Shown here one piece after another: positions 10,036-20,518 of a DNA stretch of 64,000 nucleotides (position 1 is its first letter; every line of letters begins with the position of its first letter). This DNA is from Acholoe squamosa (lineage: Eukaryota; Annelida; Polychaeta; Phyllodocida; Polynoidae). Location: contig OX439038.1 of the NCBI GenBank assembly GCA_949317995.1, positions 72,860,659-72,924,658 of the forward strand. The letters are read 5' to 3'. The notes under the pieces were generated by a model. That model was not told the DNA's origin and ran no database searches. It saw only the letters and a program-made list of their open reading frames with translations. The translations under genes were made by a program, and so were the position numbers.

Positions 10036-10262
10036 GGTAGTGGTTAGCTAGAACCAGGCCTTGATATGATACAAAGCCCGGGGAGGTTACTCACATATAA
10101 CTACTATACATTAAAAGTGTGAAAATCCCCAGCAGTCTGGGTTGTGACCCCCCCCCCAGCTTTGTCGCTGCTGCTGCCATAACAAGTGGGGGGCGCCGAC
10201 TGCGGGCTGTCGGCTACCATAACCACGGGACGCATTCAAACATAACCAAGCCGAAAAGGGAG

Positions 10263-10350
10263 GAGACACTGTGGCCTAGTGGTTAGCGCTTTGCGCTCAG
10301 CCGTCAGAGGTACGCTGGTCGAGCCCCGCTCCGGGCGCATCTTTTTTTCG
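10263..10350 (+). repeat. tRNA-derived SINE head, plus strand
   Basis: An A box TGGCCTAGTGG at 10272-10282 and a B-box-like GGTCGAGCCCC at 10317-10327 have tRNA-like spacing. Short tandem units follow. A functional tRNA is unlikely because the B box has lost a base and the acceptor ends do not pair. Confidence 0.6.
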
Positions 10351-10354
10351 CCGT

Positions 10355-10535
10355 GTGCACTGTCGCTGTCCGCTGCTGGGCGACGAGGTGTATTATACAC
10401 AAACATAACCGCGAGAAGCATCTTCTTTTGCCGTGTGCGCTGTCGCTGTCCGCTGCAGGGCGACAAGGTGTATTATACAAACATAACCGCGAGACGGGGG
10501 CTGTCGCTGTCCGCTGCCAGGCGATGAGGTGTATG
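10355..10535. repeat. Three imperfect tandem units of 60-75 bp
   Basis: Units share TGTCGCTGTCCGCTGC, GGCGA and AGGTGTATTATAC...AAACATAACCGCGAGA. They directly follow the tRNA-derived segment and may be its internal duplication. Confidence 0.75.
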
Positions 10536-10650
10536 TACCTGTACACACACTATGGCTGGCTTCGAGTCCTGGGGAGGAGGAATAATTTTTGTTTTCAACT
10601 TGAATTTATTGGTATTTTATTGATTATTTTTTGGTTTCGTGGTATAAAAT

Positions 10651-10773
10651 AAGTAGTCAATGGATAATTCATGACTCGTGTGTGTTAGCAAAGGCTAATT
10701 ACACTTGGCCTACGGCCTCGTGTAATTAGCCTTCACTAACACACACTCGTCATGAATTATCCATTGATTACTT
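10651..10773. mobile_element. Short foldback (MITE-like) element
   Basis: A nearly perfect inverted repeat with arms of about 54 bp (10651-10704 and 10720-10773) and a 15-nt spacer. No transposase frame is present. A target duplication is not obvious. Confidence 0.75.
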
Positions 10774-11775
10774 GTTCAGTAACCACTCCTGCAACTAATG
10801 CTCACACAAGCTATGAATGATTATGGGGAAAGCCACATGTAAGGTGCCTCTTTCAATCAGATGTACTGCGCAAACACCAATAAGTGCCAGATATAGATAG
10901 CTTCAGTCTACAATCGCTGTATTGTGCGGAGAAACATCCTTGGACCATGTTTATTTCATCAGAACCACAGCTATAAAGTAGATAGTTTAAACCCGGGGTT
11001 TAACGCCAGCTGAATAGTTACACTAGAATGTTCTAGAATGTTGTTGCCGTTGCTGTTTTCATTGGCGTCATTTATCACAAAGAGCATCTTCTCCTATGAT
11101 AACCACTTACAAACATTTAGACATACATACATACTGAATGGCATTTGTAAGCTAAATTATGGACGTCTTGCTTCAACCCATGTCTGACCCTCTCAGGAAG
11201 TAAGAGAACTCTATGTTTTGATAAAAACTCCAATAGTCTGGACTTGGGGAAGCTTGCTCCTTCTTGTACGAGACAAGTGAGTTAAGTAGAAGTTAGACGA
11301 ATCGGATAGCGTAGGCGAGCACGGTGGGAGTATTAAACCTTTAAGGAACACACATTGATGTAATGCACTGCATAGTGATTTAGCGCAATTTGCCCTTTTA
11401 TCAGCTTGATACATGAATGCAGCCCTGCTGAACATCTCACCAGTGCTGCATCCATGCACCATGCAGAACCTATGTCCTGGAGGACACTTCACAAGATCCT
11501 AGAATTGGAGGTTGAAAGTCTAACTAAATAGCAGCCTACATTGGTGACCACTAATTACTGCATCACTACGACAGGTCTATCATAACCCATGTATTTCTTT
11601 ACCTAAAGGTTTATTGTATTGCCCAATCTAGGTCACTACCTAAGATCAATGATGGTGTGCGATCACAGCATCTTTTTGCAGAACCCCCAGATGCCCCAAG
11701 CATGCATAAGGCAGTGCTGGCAAGGGAGGGTGAGAGTAGATCCTAAACACACCAAGCAGTACGCAGGATACACTT
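10774..11775. other. No gene recognised
   Basis: Only short open frames without domain features. Confidence 0.5.
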
Positions 11776-12545
11776 TAAGTCCCTAGGACTAAAGTTGTAG
11801 GCCTCAGGACTAATGTCCAATCACCAGGAATGTCTCTAGTCACTAGCACTAGGTCACTAGCACTAGATGTGTAGTCCTCAGGGCTAAAATATCATCCTGA
11901 GGACTATAATCTTTAGTCCTCAGGACTAAGTTTTTAGTCCCAGGGATTATGTCTTTCTAGCACCGAGGGCTGTTCCGTGTACCCATGTGGTCTTAAAAAT
12001 AAAACGTAGGGCCTTAGTCCCAAGGATTGTATCTTAGTCCCAAGGATTATGTTCTAGTCCCTGGGACTAGACAGACAGGCTTTGAAGCTACAAGGCAAGT
12101 CCTGGGGACTAAAAAGTAGCCCCAGGGACAAAAATTCTAGTCCCCAGGACCAAACCTTGACTCCCCATGAGCATGCATCTAGTCCCTAGCAGTTTCAGCA
12201 TTGTTACTTAGATTCAAACCCTAGGCCTATAGTCCCTGGGACTACACAGTAGTCCGAGGGACTAAAGACACAGTCCTAGGGACTATATTATAGTCCTTGG
12301 GACTGAGACCCTGCCTCATAATCATCCAAGAGAAGCGAATAGTCATGGTGCCCTGGGGATGGCATTCATAGTCCCAGTGACCACCTGTTTAGTCCTGAGG
12401 ACTAAACTGTAGCATGCATAGTAAGGGCGCGTTCTAGTCCCCAGGACTAGATGTTGGTGCGTGGCTGCTGCTAGCCGCTGCAGCGTACGCGGCAAACAGG
12501 GGCAGCGCGGATGCGCCAGGCACCTTAGTCCTCAGGACTAGCTAG
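11776..12545. repeat. Block of imperfect palindromes with AGTCC...GGACT half-sites
   Basis: Roughly twenty full or half copies of a 13-15 bp palindrome (TAGTCCTCAGGACTA, AGTCCCTGGGACT, AGTCCCTAGGACT, AGTCCCCAGGACT and so on) are scattered at irregular spacing over 770 bp. Arms keep AGTCC/GGACT while the centre varies. Sequence between copies looks unrelated. The block is bounded by short inverted copies of GCAGGATAC (just left of 11776 and about 12560), which could be element ends. Function unknown. Confidence 0.75.
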
Positions 12546-13922
12546 ACTGCTGTCATCGGTATCCTGCAAGCAGTACCCCACCCACGCCGATGTACTTATT
12601 GTAACATGGGCATGCCAATATGAGGAATATCGATCAGCACCTAAGTTTACCACCGTCTACCCACTGCCCCATTTCCATTCTACACCATGCCATAGCTTCT
12701 CCCACCACGCAACCTCTCTAGGCATAATCTTAGCCTGGAACTGGACAGCATGCATGTTCCTTCAATGGACGAGCCATTTATTACTAGAAAAGAGTGGCGG
12801 TTAGGTTAGGGTTAAGTTTAGCGTTTCCTCATTGTGGTGTTATATTGCCTCCCCCCGAACATTAATAAACCAAATGAGTTAATTACTTTTATCATATTTC
12901 TTTTTTTTCCATTTTTGTTTCATTTCTTTATTTTGTTTGTCTTTTGTTTTCCAATTTTATCAACAATTTTACGGGGGGAATTGTCATCTTTGGTGAGGCA
13001 AAATGGCTACGGTTGATACAGCGGTCTCAATAATAGGCAATAACTGAGTCATTTTGCAGTATCGGAATTAATATAAAACTCAACATCAAAGTTGATACAG
13101 TACTCTGATATGTGTATTGGAATATGTATGAACTGGAGACTGGCCCCTCTTCCCCATTTGCTCGATGGAGGGTAAACTTGCACGGAAACAGCCAAGTCCT
13201 GCTACAAGACATGTGCCTTAAGAAATCCAATGATTTTGTATTTTCGGAATCAAATCATTGATAGAGATACTGTTGGGACAATTTCTAGCATGAATGCGAG
13301 GTCATTGTTAGATCAATTGCCCCCAAGTAGGGGCATACGGAAATTAATTGTGCATGCTCTAAGACAGTCGTATACAATCATTAAAAAAATCACTACATAG
13401 ACAAGTCAGAAGTTCTAATGGGAAAGCGACCAAATAACCATGTTGTAAGACAAGAAAGCTCAGGAATGACGATATTTCTTTAGTACTGACGGTTTATTTG
13501 GCTCCAAAATCATTAGAACGATGTGTACTGACCATGACAATGTGTGTTAGTTACTCAAAAACATCTCAATACTGAAGAAGACACAAAATGCAATGTATCA
13601 AGATTCATAATTCAATAATCCTCAGAATATATAGCGTGGTACGTGAAGAGACAAAGTACTTGCAGGATGAAGTAATCTTATCGTCAATTTCTAATCATAT
13701 AGCTATGGTATAGGCCTGCCGCCTAATGCTGATGGTGATTTCTTAAAAAGTAAGTTTATTTTTCCAAAAAGAAAGCGAGGCAAACTATTCAAGGAGGATT
13801 GGCTCATCCATGTATTACCCATAATTTAAAAAGCGTGCGAACCTTTAAAAGGGTTGGGAAATGCAACACATTGAGAGGGTTAATAGCTTTGGGCTGTTTA
13901 CATCTGCTCCATATCAATACAA
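12546..13922. other. No gene recognised
   Basis: AT-rich DNA with short open frames and no supported exon. Confidence 0.5.
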
Positions 13923-14384
13923 CTAACCAATAGTGATGGCATAACAATGTGCAAGTGGACCTTCGAGTTGGAGGAAAGGGAAAGAGTGAGACGCTCTTAT
14001 AGGTGGATAGCAGTAGGAGATCTCAATGCCTTGTTCTGGTTGACGAGCAGGTATTGCCTTGGTACACACTGCGTCGCCTGTGCAATTCTGGCATTCAGGT
14101 TTGACAAGGTTTGGCCCACTGTTGATGGTGAAGTTGCAAACTTGATAAGTCTTATAGGTTTCATCTTCGATGGGATGGGGGATTGTCAACCACCGGGGCC
14201 TGTAACAATCGTAGAGATTCACGGTAGCATTGAATGGGTCTTGGGACCACGGGGGTGGGGACCATCCCAAGCGCCCATGGCAATGACCACATGCTTCAGC
14301 ACCCTGAGCTCTGCAGGATATTCTTTGCCCGTACGGTCCAGCGCACGGGCATGGACTGGTTACCAGGTTCAGTCTGTGTAGGTG
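13923..14384 (-). CDS. Unidentified cysteine-rich open frame, possible exon
   Basis: The minus-strand frame is open from 14384 to the stop at 13923. It has no convincing ATG and probably enters from an acceptor near 14369-14358. It encodes a Cys-rich extracellular-looking segment with spaced cysteines (SPCPCAGPYG, ACGHCHGR, YDCYRPRW, QVCNFT, ECQNCTGDAVC, ISYCYPP) and three Asn-X-Thr sites (NAT, NFT, NCT). That composition is unlike random intergenic translation. I do not recognise the family. Its 5' end runs into the inverted repeat at 14344-14643, which carries a second copy of the putative acceptor. It could be a relic exon. Confidence 0.35.
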   Translation of the reverse strand, partial: HLHRLNLVTSPCPCAGPYGQRISCRAQGAEACGHCHGRLGWSPPPWSQDPFNATVNLYDCYRPRWLTIPHPIEDETYKTYQVCNFTINSGPNLVKPECQNCTGDAVCTKAIPARQPEQGIEISYCYPPIRASHSFPFLQLEGPLAHCYAITIG

Positions 14385-14643
14385 TTATCCATATGCTATA
14401 GAAGAGTCGGACAGTAAAGGGAACAGTGCTGCCCTCTGGTGCTTTTATTTGATATGCACAGACCTTGATTACGGAGGTGAGGGGTTACTTTGGCAAAGTC
14501 ACCCCTCACCTCCGTAATCAAGGTCTGTGCATAGCAAATTAAAGCACCAGAGGGCAGCACTGTTCCCTTTAGTTTCTCACCCTTCTATAGCAAATGGATA
14601 ACACCTACACATACTAAACCTGGTAACCAGTCCACGCCCGTGA
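14344..14643. repeat. Large inverted repeat with near-zero spacer
   Basis: Arms of about 145-150 bp (14344-14494 and 14497-14643) pair with few mismatches. The centre near 14490 reads CTTTGGCAAAG. Outer ends share TGGACTGGTTACCAGGTT. It is either a MITE or an inverted duplication of the edge of the neighbouring open frame. Confidence 0.88.
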
Positions 14644-14753
14644 TCCAGCGCATACTGTAGTCAATGCTGTTAGTATGAGTAGTAGCGAAACCTATAGGAA
14701 ATCAATGAACATGAAAAAGACATGAAAGCAATTCAAGGAACAGTGCAGATAGA

Positions 14754-14754
<1 letters not shown>

Positions 14755-14818
<64 letters not shown>
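14755..14818. repeat. (TA)n microsatellite followed by short (TATG)n
   Basis: About 26 TA dinucleotides, then TATG units. Confidence 0.97.
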
Positions 14819-14819
<1 letters not shown>

Positions 14820-15690
14820 GAGGGATTAGCTCTTCCATACATAAAGACAGATCAAAAACAGTAATTAAGGAAGATCTAGCGTAATAATCTGATCTTTCCC
14901 TTTCTTCTACCCGTCTCCTCACATCCCCCAATACTGATGTCTATTCTGTCCCTGTTTACCTATTCAGAATGCCAAGGAGCAAAACACCTACCAGAGCCAT
15001 TGCAATTGCACAGTCAATGAGCTGGAAGTCTTTGGGTCTGTTTCAGTCTAAGCTTATTGTCTGGTGCTGGGTTTGACCTGTCACACCGCTGGGTATTAAG
15101 CCTCTGAACACCTTCTATTAAATACTGCGTATTTGTACATTGTAGTATTGTTCTACAGGTGCCACGTAGTATGAGGTATTGGTTTTTATCCAAAGCCATT
15201 CTTCTTTATCAACTTACAAATTTTATTACAAGCATACAGTCATGTTGAGAAGGTTTGGTTCGGATGTGTGTTGAGTCTAGTGTTCATGTACAGACAGTTA
15301 ATAACCTTTAAAAGGAAAGACCACCCCTTTTCCATGGACTTTCTGTTAAATAAGAATATATTCTGATATACATAGCACCATATGCACTACCCTAAGGGCG
15401 AGCTGCAGACCATTCTTATGCATTGTATGATGTCACGATCGACCAAATGCAGCACAATATTGACTGCACAGCACTGTCTACAAAGACATGCCCATCTCAG
15501 CCTTTGTGTTAAACTGATTGTTTATTTCTTTTGTCAATAAAGAGGGAATAACCCTGCACATGGATCCTGTCATGACGGAGATACATCTACTGCATTTGGC
15601 CACTGGTGACGTCATTTAATGCCGCCAAGAAGCCTACTTCTCTTCATTAGATTCCTGCTTATTTCACTACAAATAGGTTGGTATTTTAGT
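14819..15690. other. No gene; relic related to the 32.2-kb inverted-repeat element
   Basis: 15306-15326 (CTTTAAAAGGAAAGACCACC) resembles the terminal repeat of the element at 32176-32940. GTCACGATCGACCAAATGCA at about 15434 resembles the sub-terminal GTCACAATAGACCAAATGCA of that element. The opposite end is not intact. Confidence 0.5.
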
Positions 15691-17216
15691 GCCATGGTAA
15701 GTAACCTGCCTGGGGTGCATTACAGCCATATGGTAGGTAACATGCTATAATTGCATTACAACCATAGCTTAGTAGCAACCTTCCAGGGCTGCATTACAAC
15801 TGTGGTAAGTGACCTGTCAGGGCTACATTACAGCCATGGTAAGTAACCTGCCAGGGCTGCATTACAACCATGGTAAGTAACCTGTCAGGGCTACATTACA
15901 GCCATGGTAAGTAACCTGTCAGGGCTACATTACAGCCATGGTAAGTAACCTGCCAGGGCTACATTACAGCCATGGTAAGTAACCTGCCAGGGCTGCATTA
16001 CAACCATGGTAAGTAACCTGCTAGGGCTGCATTACAGCCATGGTGAGTAACCTGTTAGGGCTGCATTACAGCCATGGTAGGTAACCTGTCAGGGCTACAT
16101 TACAGCCATGGTAAGTAACCTGTCAGGGCTACATTACAGCCATGGTAAGTAACCTGTTAGGGCTACATTACAGCCATGGTAAGTAACCTGCCAGGGCTAC
16201 ATTACAGCCATGGTAAATAACCTGCCAGGGCTGCATTACAACCATGGTAAGTAACCTGTTAGGGCTGCATTACAGCCATGGTGAGTAACCTGCTAGGGCT
16301 GCATTACAGCCATGGTGAGTAACCTGCTAGGGCTACATTACAGCCATGGTAAGTAACCTGCCAGGGCTGTATTACAGCCATGGTGAGTAACCTGCTAGGG
16401 CTGTATTACAGCCATGGTAAGTAACCTGCTAGGGCTGTATTACAGCCATGGTGAGTAACCTGCTAGGGCTGCATTACAGCCATGGTAAGTAACCTGCCAG
16501 GGCTGCATTACAACCATGGTAAGTAACCTGCTAGGGCTGCATTACAGCCATGGTGAGTAACCTGTTAGGGCTGCATTACAGCCATGGTAGGTAACCTGTC
16601 AGGGCTACATTACAGCCATGGTAAGTAACCTGTCAGGGCTACATTACAGCCATGGTAAGTAACCTGTTAGGGCTACATTACAGCCATGGTAAGTAACCTG
16701 CCAGGGCTACATTACAGCCATGGTAAATAACCTGCCAGGGCTGCATTACAACCATGGTAAGTAACCTGTTAGACGCGGGACCACCACGTCTGTTACCAGC
16801 CCTGGCAAGTAAGTAACTTGCCAGGGCTGCATTACAGCCATGGTAAGTAACCTGCCAGGGCTGCATTACAGCCATGGTAAGTAACCTGTCAGGGCTACAT
16901 TACAGCCATGGTAAGTAACCTGTCAGGGCTACATTACAGCCATGGTAAGTAACCTGTCAGGGCTGCATTACAGCCATGGTAAGTAACCTGTCAGGGCTGC
17001 ATTACAGCCATGGTAAGTAACTTGCCAGGGCTGCATTACAGCCATGGTAAGTAACCTGTCAGGGCTGCATTACAGCCATGGTAAGTAACCTGTCAGGGCT
17101 GCATTACAGCCATGGTAAGTAACCTGTCAGGGCTGCATTACAGCCATGGTGAGTAACCTGTCAGGGCTGCATTAGAGCAATGGTAAGTAACCTGCCAGGG
17201 CTGCATTACAGCCATG
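15691..17216. repeat. 34-bp minisatellite, left part
   Basis: About 45 units with consensus GCCATGGTAAGTAACCTG plus CCAGGGCTGCATTACA. Variants (GTGAGT, TGTCAGGG, CTACATT) are shared between distant units. The block at 16003-16262 recurs at 16513-16772, exactly 510 bp (15 units) later, so a higher-order duplication occurred. The array resumes at 30057 after the inserted Ty3 element. Confidence 0.96.
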
Positions 17217-17221
17217 GTAAG

Positions 17222-17689
17222 TGTGGTGGTCCCGCGTCGTCTTCGAGGTACCTTCGTGGTCCTCGTGGGCGACGTCGAGAGCACCTCTATTACCCGACGC
17301 CTGGGGGCGCTGGAGTCCAGCGCCACGTCACCACTTGGTCACGTGGCCCTCGACTCCGGTGTATATAAGGCCGTTGTACGGCCTTCCTCAGGGTCAGTCC
17401 AGCCCCGACTGACCATCGTGAGCGATGGTTGGCGGCTGCCCGGCTACCATATTCTAGTACTCCTCTGTGCTGCTGCACAGAGGAGGTGTATGTGGAATAT
17501 CAACTGTAGACACTAGAAGGCCTAGTGTCGAACCTGTTATAGAGTTCAAACTCTGCCACCTGTAACTGTGATTGAGAACGGCTGATGCCTATGTGTTATT
17601 AGACAATAAAGTTTTAACTGGAACCTGAATAGTTGTTCTTCGTTGTTTATCGAAAGATTCGATTAGACATCGAGGGGTAGAACACTACA
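17222..17689 (+). repeat. 5' LTR of the Ty3/Gypsy-like element
   Basis: Starts TGTGGTGGTCCC, ends GAACACTACA. It contains TATATAAGG at 17362, an AATAAA at 17605-17610, and three perfect hairpins: AAGGCCGT/ACGGCCTT just after the TATA box, CTCCTCTGTGC/GCACAGAGGAG (about 17459-17484), and GACACTAG/CTAGTGTC (about 17507-17527). Confidence 0.96.
17361..17400 (+). promoter_or_regulatory. Core promoter of the 5' LTR
   Basis: TATATAAGG at 17362-17370 is followed about 25-30 nt later by an initiator-like TCAGTCC near 17396. An 8-bp perfect hairpin with a TGT loop separates them. Confidence 0.6.
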
Positions 17690-17690
17690 C

Positions 17691-17708
17691 TGGTGCCATG
17701 ACCAGTTG
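17691..17708 (+). promoter_or_regulatory. Putative primer-binding site
   Basis: TGGTGCCATGACC starts one base after the 5' LTR, the expected position for pairing with a tRNA 3' end. The tRNA species is not assigned. Confidence 0.6.
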
Positions 17709-17749
17709 TTAACTTTAGTCCGCATAGGTACTGCGAGCTTAAGTTCGAC

Positions 17750-20518
17750 ATGCAGGGTCACTTGGATGAAGGTGATGACCCCAATCACCAACATCAAGTG
17801 ACTACAGGCCCGTTAGTGGATAGAAATGATCCACTAATCGGTGGTGGTTTGAACCACACCCTGATATTAGGTCCATCGTCTGACCCGTTGGGCCTGTATC
17901 AAAGGAGCCGACTACTCAATTGGCGAGTATCGACTCAACGCTCTCCGGCGGCTGAGAACTTCTTGAGGACACAGAGTTTGTCCTATGTAGAAAAATCAGC
18001 CTCGCCCGTGGGAACTCCAATGGGCCTTGGCAGTTGGTCCTTCGAGGGTCCCTCGCCCGTGTCGATACAAGGAAGTATTGACAGTGGCAGGGGACTCAAC
18101 GAGGAGTTGCTACAAGAGCAGCAACGCCAACTGCGCCAGGGTCGCCAGCAATTGGATGCTCTCGCGAGTAACACCACGGAAGCTCAGGAGAAGAGTACAG
18201 ATATAGAGCTGAAGTTGGAACAGCTTAGGCAGCAGGCGTTAGAGGCTTCGAACAAGACTCAGATCGCGAATAGAGAACTTACTGATCTTCAAGAGAAGGT
18301 CAAGCAGCTCTCTAGCGAAAAGGAGTCCTTGCTTGCAACGAAGTCTGAGATCGAGCGTAGTCGGTTGACAGCAATGGATTGTCAATCGCTAAAAGCAAAG
18401 ATCGATCGCCTTGCTACAAGCCGCCGAGAATGTGTCGAGAGAGCTCAAAACGATTTTCGGGATGCCCAGCACGAGCAGACGTCCCTTAAACATAAGTTGA
18501 AACTACAAGAAGTAGAAAAGACTATGTTGGAGGAACAACTGCAAGAGTTGCGGCATGAGTTGAACCAACAATCAGCCGAGCATACTGAAGAAGTAGCTGA
18601 GCACCTAACGGCTTATGAAAAGCAGGTGAAACAGCTACGTCAGGAACGGGAGTCGTTACTCTGTCAGATGCAAGCTGACGAGGATGCTCGAGCCAGGGAC
18701 GAGGCAGAAATGCGTCGTCGCTGTGAGGAATGCATCGAACACGCAAACAAAATGGCGGAATATCAGGTCCTAATGGAACAAAAAGCGAGGCATGAGGCCG
18801 AGCTTAATTCCTTGAAGTCTGAATCCCTAGTAGCCCAGTCACTGAAAGATCAGAAGGATTCGGATACTTTGGGAGCCATGCGTGGTGAAATCGATGAGCT
18901 CCGACGAGAGATATTGTCTCGCAGAAAGGCTGATGAAGCCAGGGTGAATAAAGAAGTTCGTGATGAACTCGCACTCGAAGAACGTCTGAAGGAGCAGACG
19001 GAATCGAAATTGCGTACCGCTAGACTTCGAGATAAGCAACAAAGTAGTGAATGCAGCACTACTAGAGTTGCTACTCAAGGGGATCTAGTCGAAAACCCTG
19101 ACTACAGAGAGTGGCTCGACCGTGCCATGAAGGAGGTCAAGCAACTCTTTGCCATCAGCGAGCAACGAGATCTCTCGAAGCCCGAACATTCCCGCCTGGA
19201 ATTCCTAGTGTCGGAATTAAGGCAGGCGGAACGTTCAAAACAGCAGGCTGAGATAGATAGAATGGTGGGGGCATTCGACGACATCTCGAAAGTTGATTCG
19301 AGGTCGCGTCAGACCCTACCTGTTCCTTCGATGCCACGCACCGATGGTCTAAGTGGAGTGATCGGACAGTTCTCGACCCCTACCACGACCCAACAACATG
19401 TTGATCCGCCCAAATATAGGGATATCAGATTCGAGGCTTCGCGCTTGAGTGATGCCGATTCTGGTAATCCCTGGGGGATGAATCACAGTCGTGCAGACAC
19501 GACTATGAGAAACATGGGGATGGACCATCAAATACCTAGAAGAGGCACAACATTCGCCCTTGATCAGGTCAGGAGATCAAGCAGAATGTTTGAAAATACC
19601 TCTATCGGGCATGAACCAGCCCGAACTAGGTCAGTCGAGTGCCCTCCATTTACATGGAAGGACGATTGGTTCCGTTGGTACCACGGATTCAATCACGTCC
19701 GTCGAGTAAATGTATGGACCTCGAGTATGGCATTAGCTCAACTCCTCATGTTACTCCAGAATGGCCCTGCAGCTGATACTGTGTGGCTTTGGGAGGAGCA
19801 TGGAGATGGGACTTTGGAGGGACTGGTCGACATGGTGACGGAAGCCATGACTTCTAGCCTTCAAGACCCCATTGTTACAATGGAGAAGAGACGCCAAGGC
19901 AAGAACGAAAGCATTAGGGCCTATGGCTTTGCTTTGAGACGTCTTGCCGGCGATGCCTATCCAGGTGTGGACTTCTCGGTTGAATGGCTCATAACCAAAG
20001 TCAACCAGTTGTTCATAGGAGGATTGTATGACGTTGATTTACAACAAGACGTTCTTCGGGAGTGGCGCACTTACATGTCCCTAAAGGATCTCATGGACTT
20101 GGCAGACGAGTTGTTGCGGAAACGACAACTCCTGCGGAAGTTGGTGAATCCTACCTTGACAAATGCATTGTCGGCGTTGGCCGACGCCGCTTTGGTCGAG
20201 GAGGGACAGGGCGAAGTCTCCTCATACTCGAAGCCCGGGGCGGGGAGTAAGACTAAGAAAGGTCAGAAACCCGCTGGTAAATCGAAAACACCAAACAAGG
20301 CCTCCAAACCCAAGGTACAGGAGCAGACCTTCTCGCTGAGTCAATTGAAGAATTTACTCAGGGTTATCGAGGGAGGGGATGTCCCTGGTACTAGCTCGGA
20401 GAAGCCGAGTACCCCTCCGTCTGACGCCAAGTGTTGGAACTGCAAGAAGCAGGGGCATTTCGCACGAACTTGCCCCGAGCCGATTAAAGGTCTACCACCT
20501 GACGCGACGGAAAACTGA
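17750..20518 (+). CDS. Gag of the Ty3/Gypsy-like element
   Basis: 922 codons from the ATG at 17750, 60 nt past the LTR. This is long for a Ty3-type Gag. Residues about 118-450 are a Gln/Glu/Lys-rich predicted coiled coil. A capsid-like region (about 625-820) begins near PPFTWKDDWFRWYHGF and includes the helical segment ending in KKRQ-type basic residues. A CCHC zinc knuckle CWNCKKQGHFARTC occupies residues 895-908. It forms the particle and packages RNA. The pol frame lies in the -1 register and is open from 20503, so the two overlap by 16 nt up to the gag stop at 20516. A -1 ribosomal frameshift in that overlap is the expected way to make Gag-Pol. Confidence 0.92.
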   Translation: MQGHLDEGDDPNHQHQVTTGPLVDRNDPLIGGGLNHTLILGPSSDPLGLYQRSRLLNWRVSTQRSPAAENFLRTQSLSYVEKSASPVGTPMGLGSWSFEGPSPVSIQGSIDSGRGLNEELLQEQQRQLRQGRQQLDALASNTTEAQEKSTDIELKLEQLRQQALEASNKTQIANRELTDLQEKVKQLSSEKESLLATKSEIERSRLTAMDCQSLKAKIDRLATSRRECVERAQNDFRDAQHEQTSLKHKLKLQEVEKTMLEEQLQELRHELNQQSAEHTEEVAEHLTAYEKQVKQLRQERESLLCQMQADEDARARDEAEMRRRCEECIEHANKMAEYQVLMEQKARHEAELNSLKSESLVAQSLKDQKDSDTLGAMRGEIDELRREILSRRKADEARVNKEVRDELALEERLKEQTESKLRTARLRDKQQSSECSTTRVATQGDLVENPDYREWLDRAMKEVKQLFAISEQRDLSKPEHSRLEFLVSELRQAERSKQQAEIDRMVGAFDDISKVDSRSRQTLPVPSMPRTDGLSGVIGQFSTPTTTQQHVDPPKYRDIRFEASRLSDADSGNPWGMNHSRADTTMRNMGMDHQIPRRGTTFALDQVRRSSRMFENTSIGHEPARTRSVECPPFTWKDDWFRWYHGFNHVRRVNVWTSSMALAQLLMLLQNGPAADTVWLWEEHGDGTLEGLVDMVTEAMTSSLQDPIVTMEKRRQGKNESIRAYGFALRRLAGDAYPGVDFSVEWLITKVNQLFIGGLYDVDLQQDVLREWRTYMSLKDLMDLADELLRKRQLLRKLVNPTLTNALSALADAALVEEGQGEVSSYSKPGAGSKTKKGQKPAGKSKTPNKASKPKVQEQTFSLSQLKNLLRVIEGGDVPGTSSEKPSTPPSDAKCWNCKKQGHFARTCPEPIKGLPPDATEN

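Noticed and set aside
9958-10350. Two tRNA genes
   Set aside because: A and B boxes are visible, but acceptor stems and anticodon arms do not fold; both look like SINE heads.
9141-17216. CRISPR-like array
   Set aside because: Repeats have no unique spacers and the DNA is eukaryotic; these are minisatellites.
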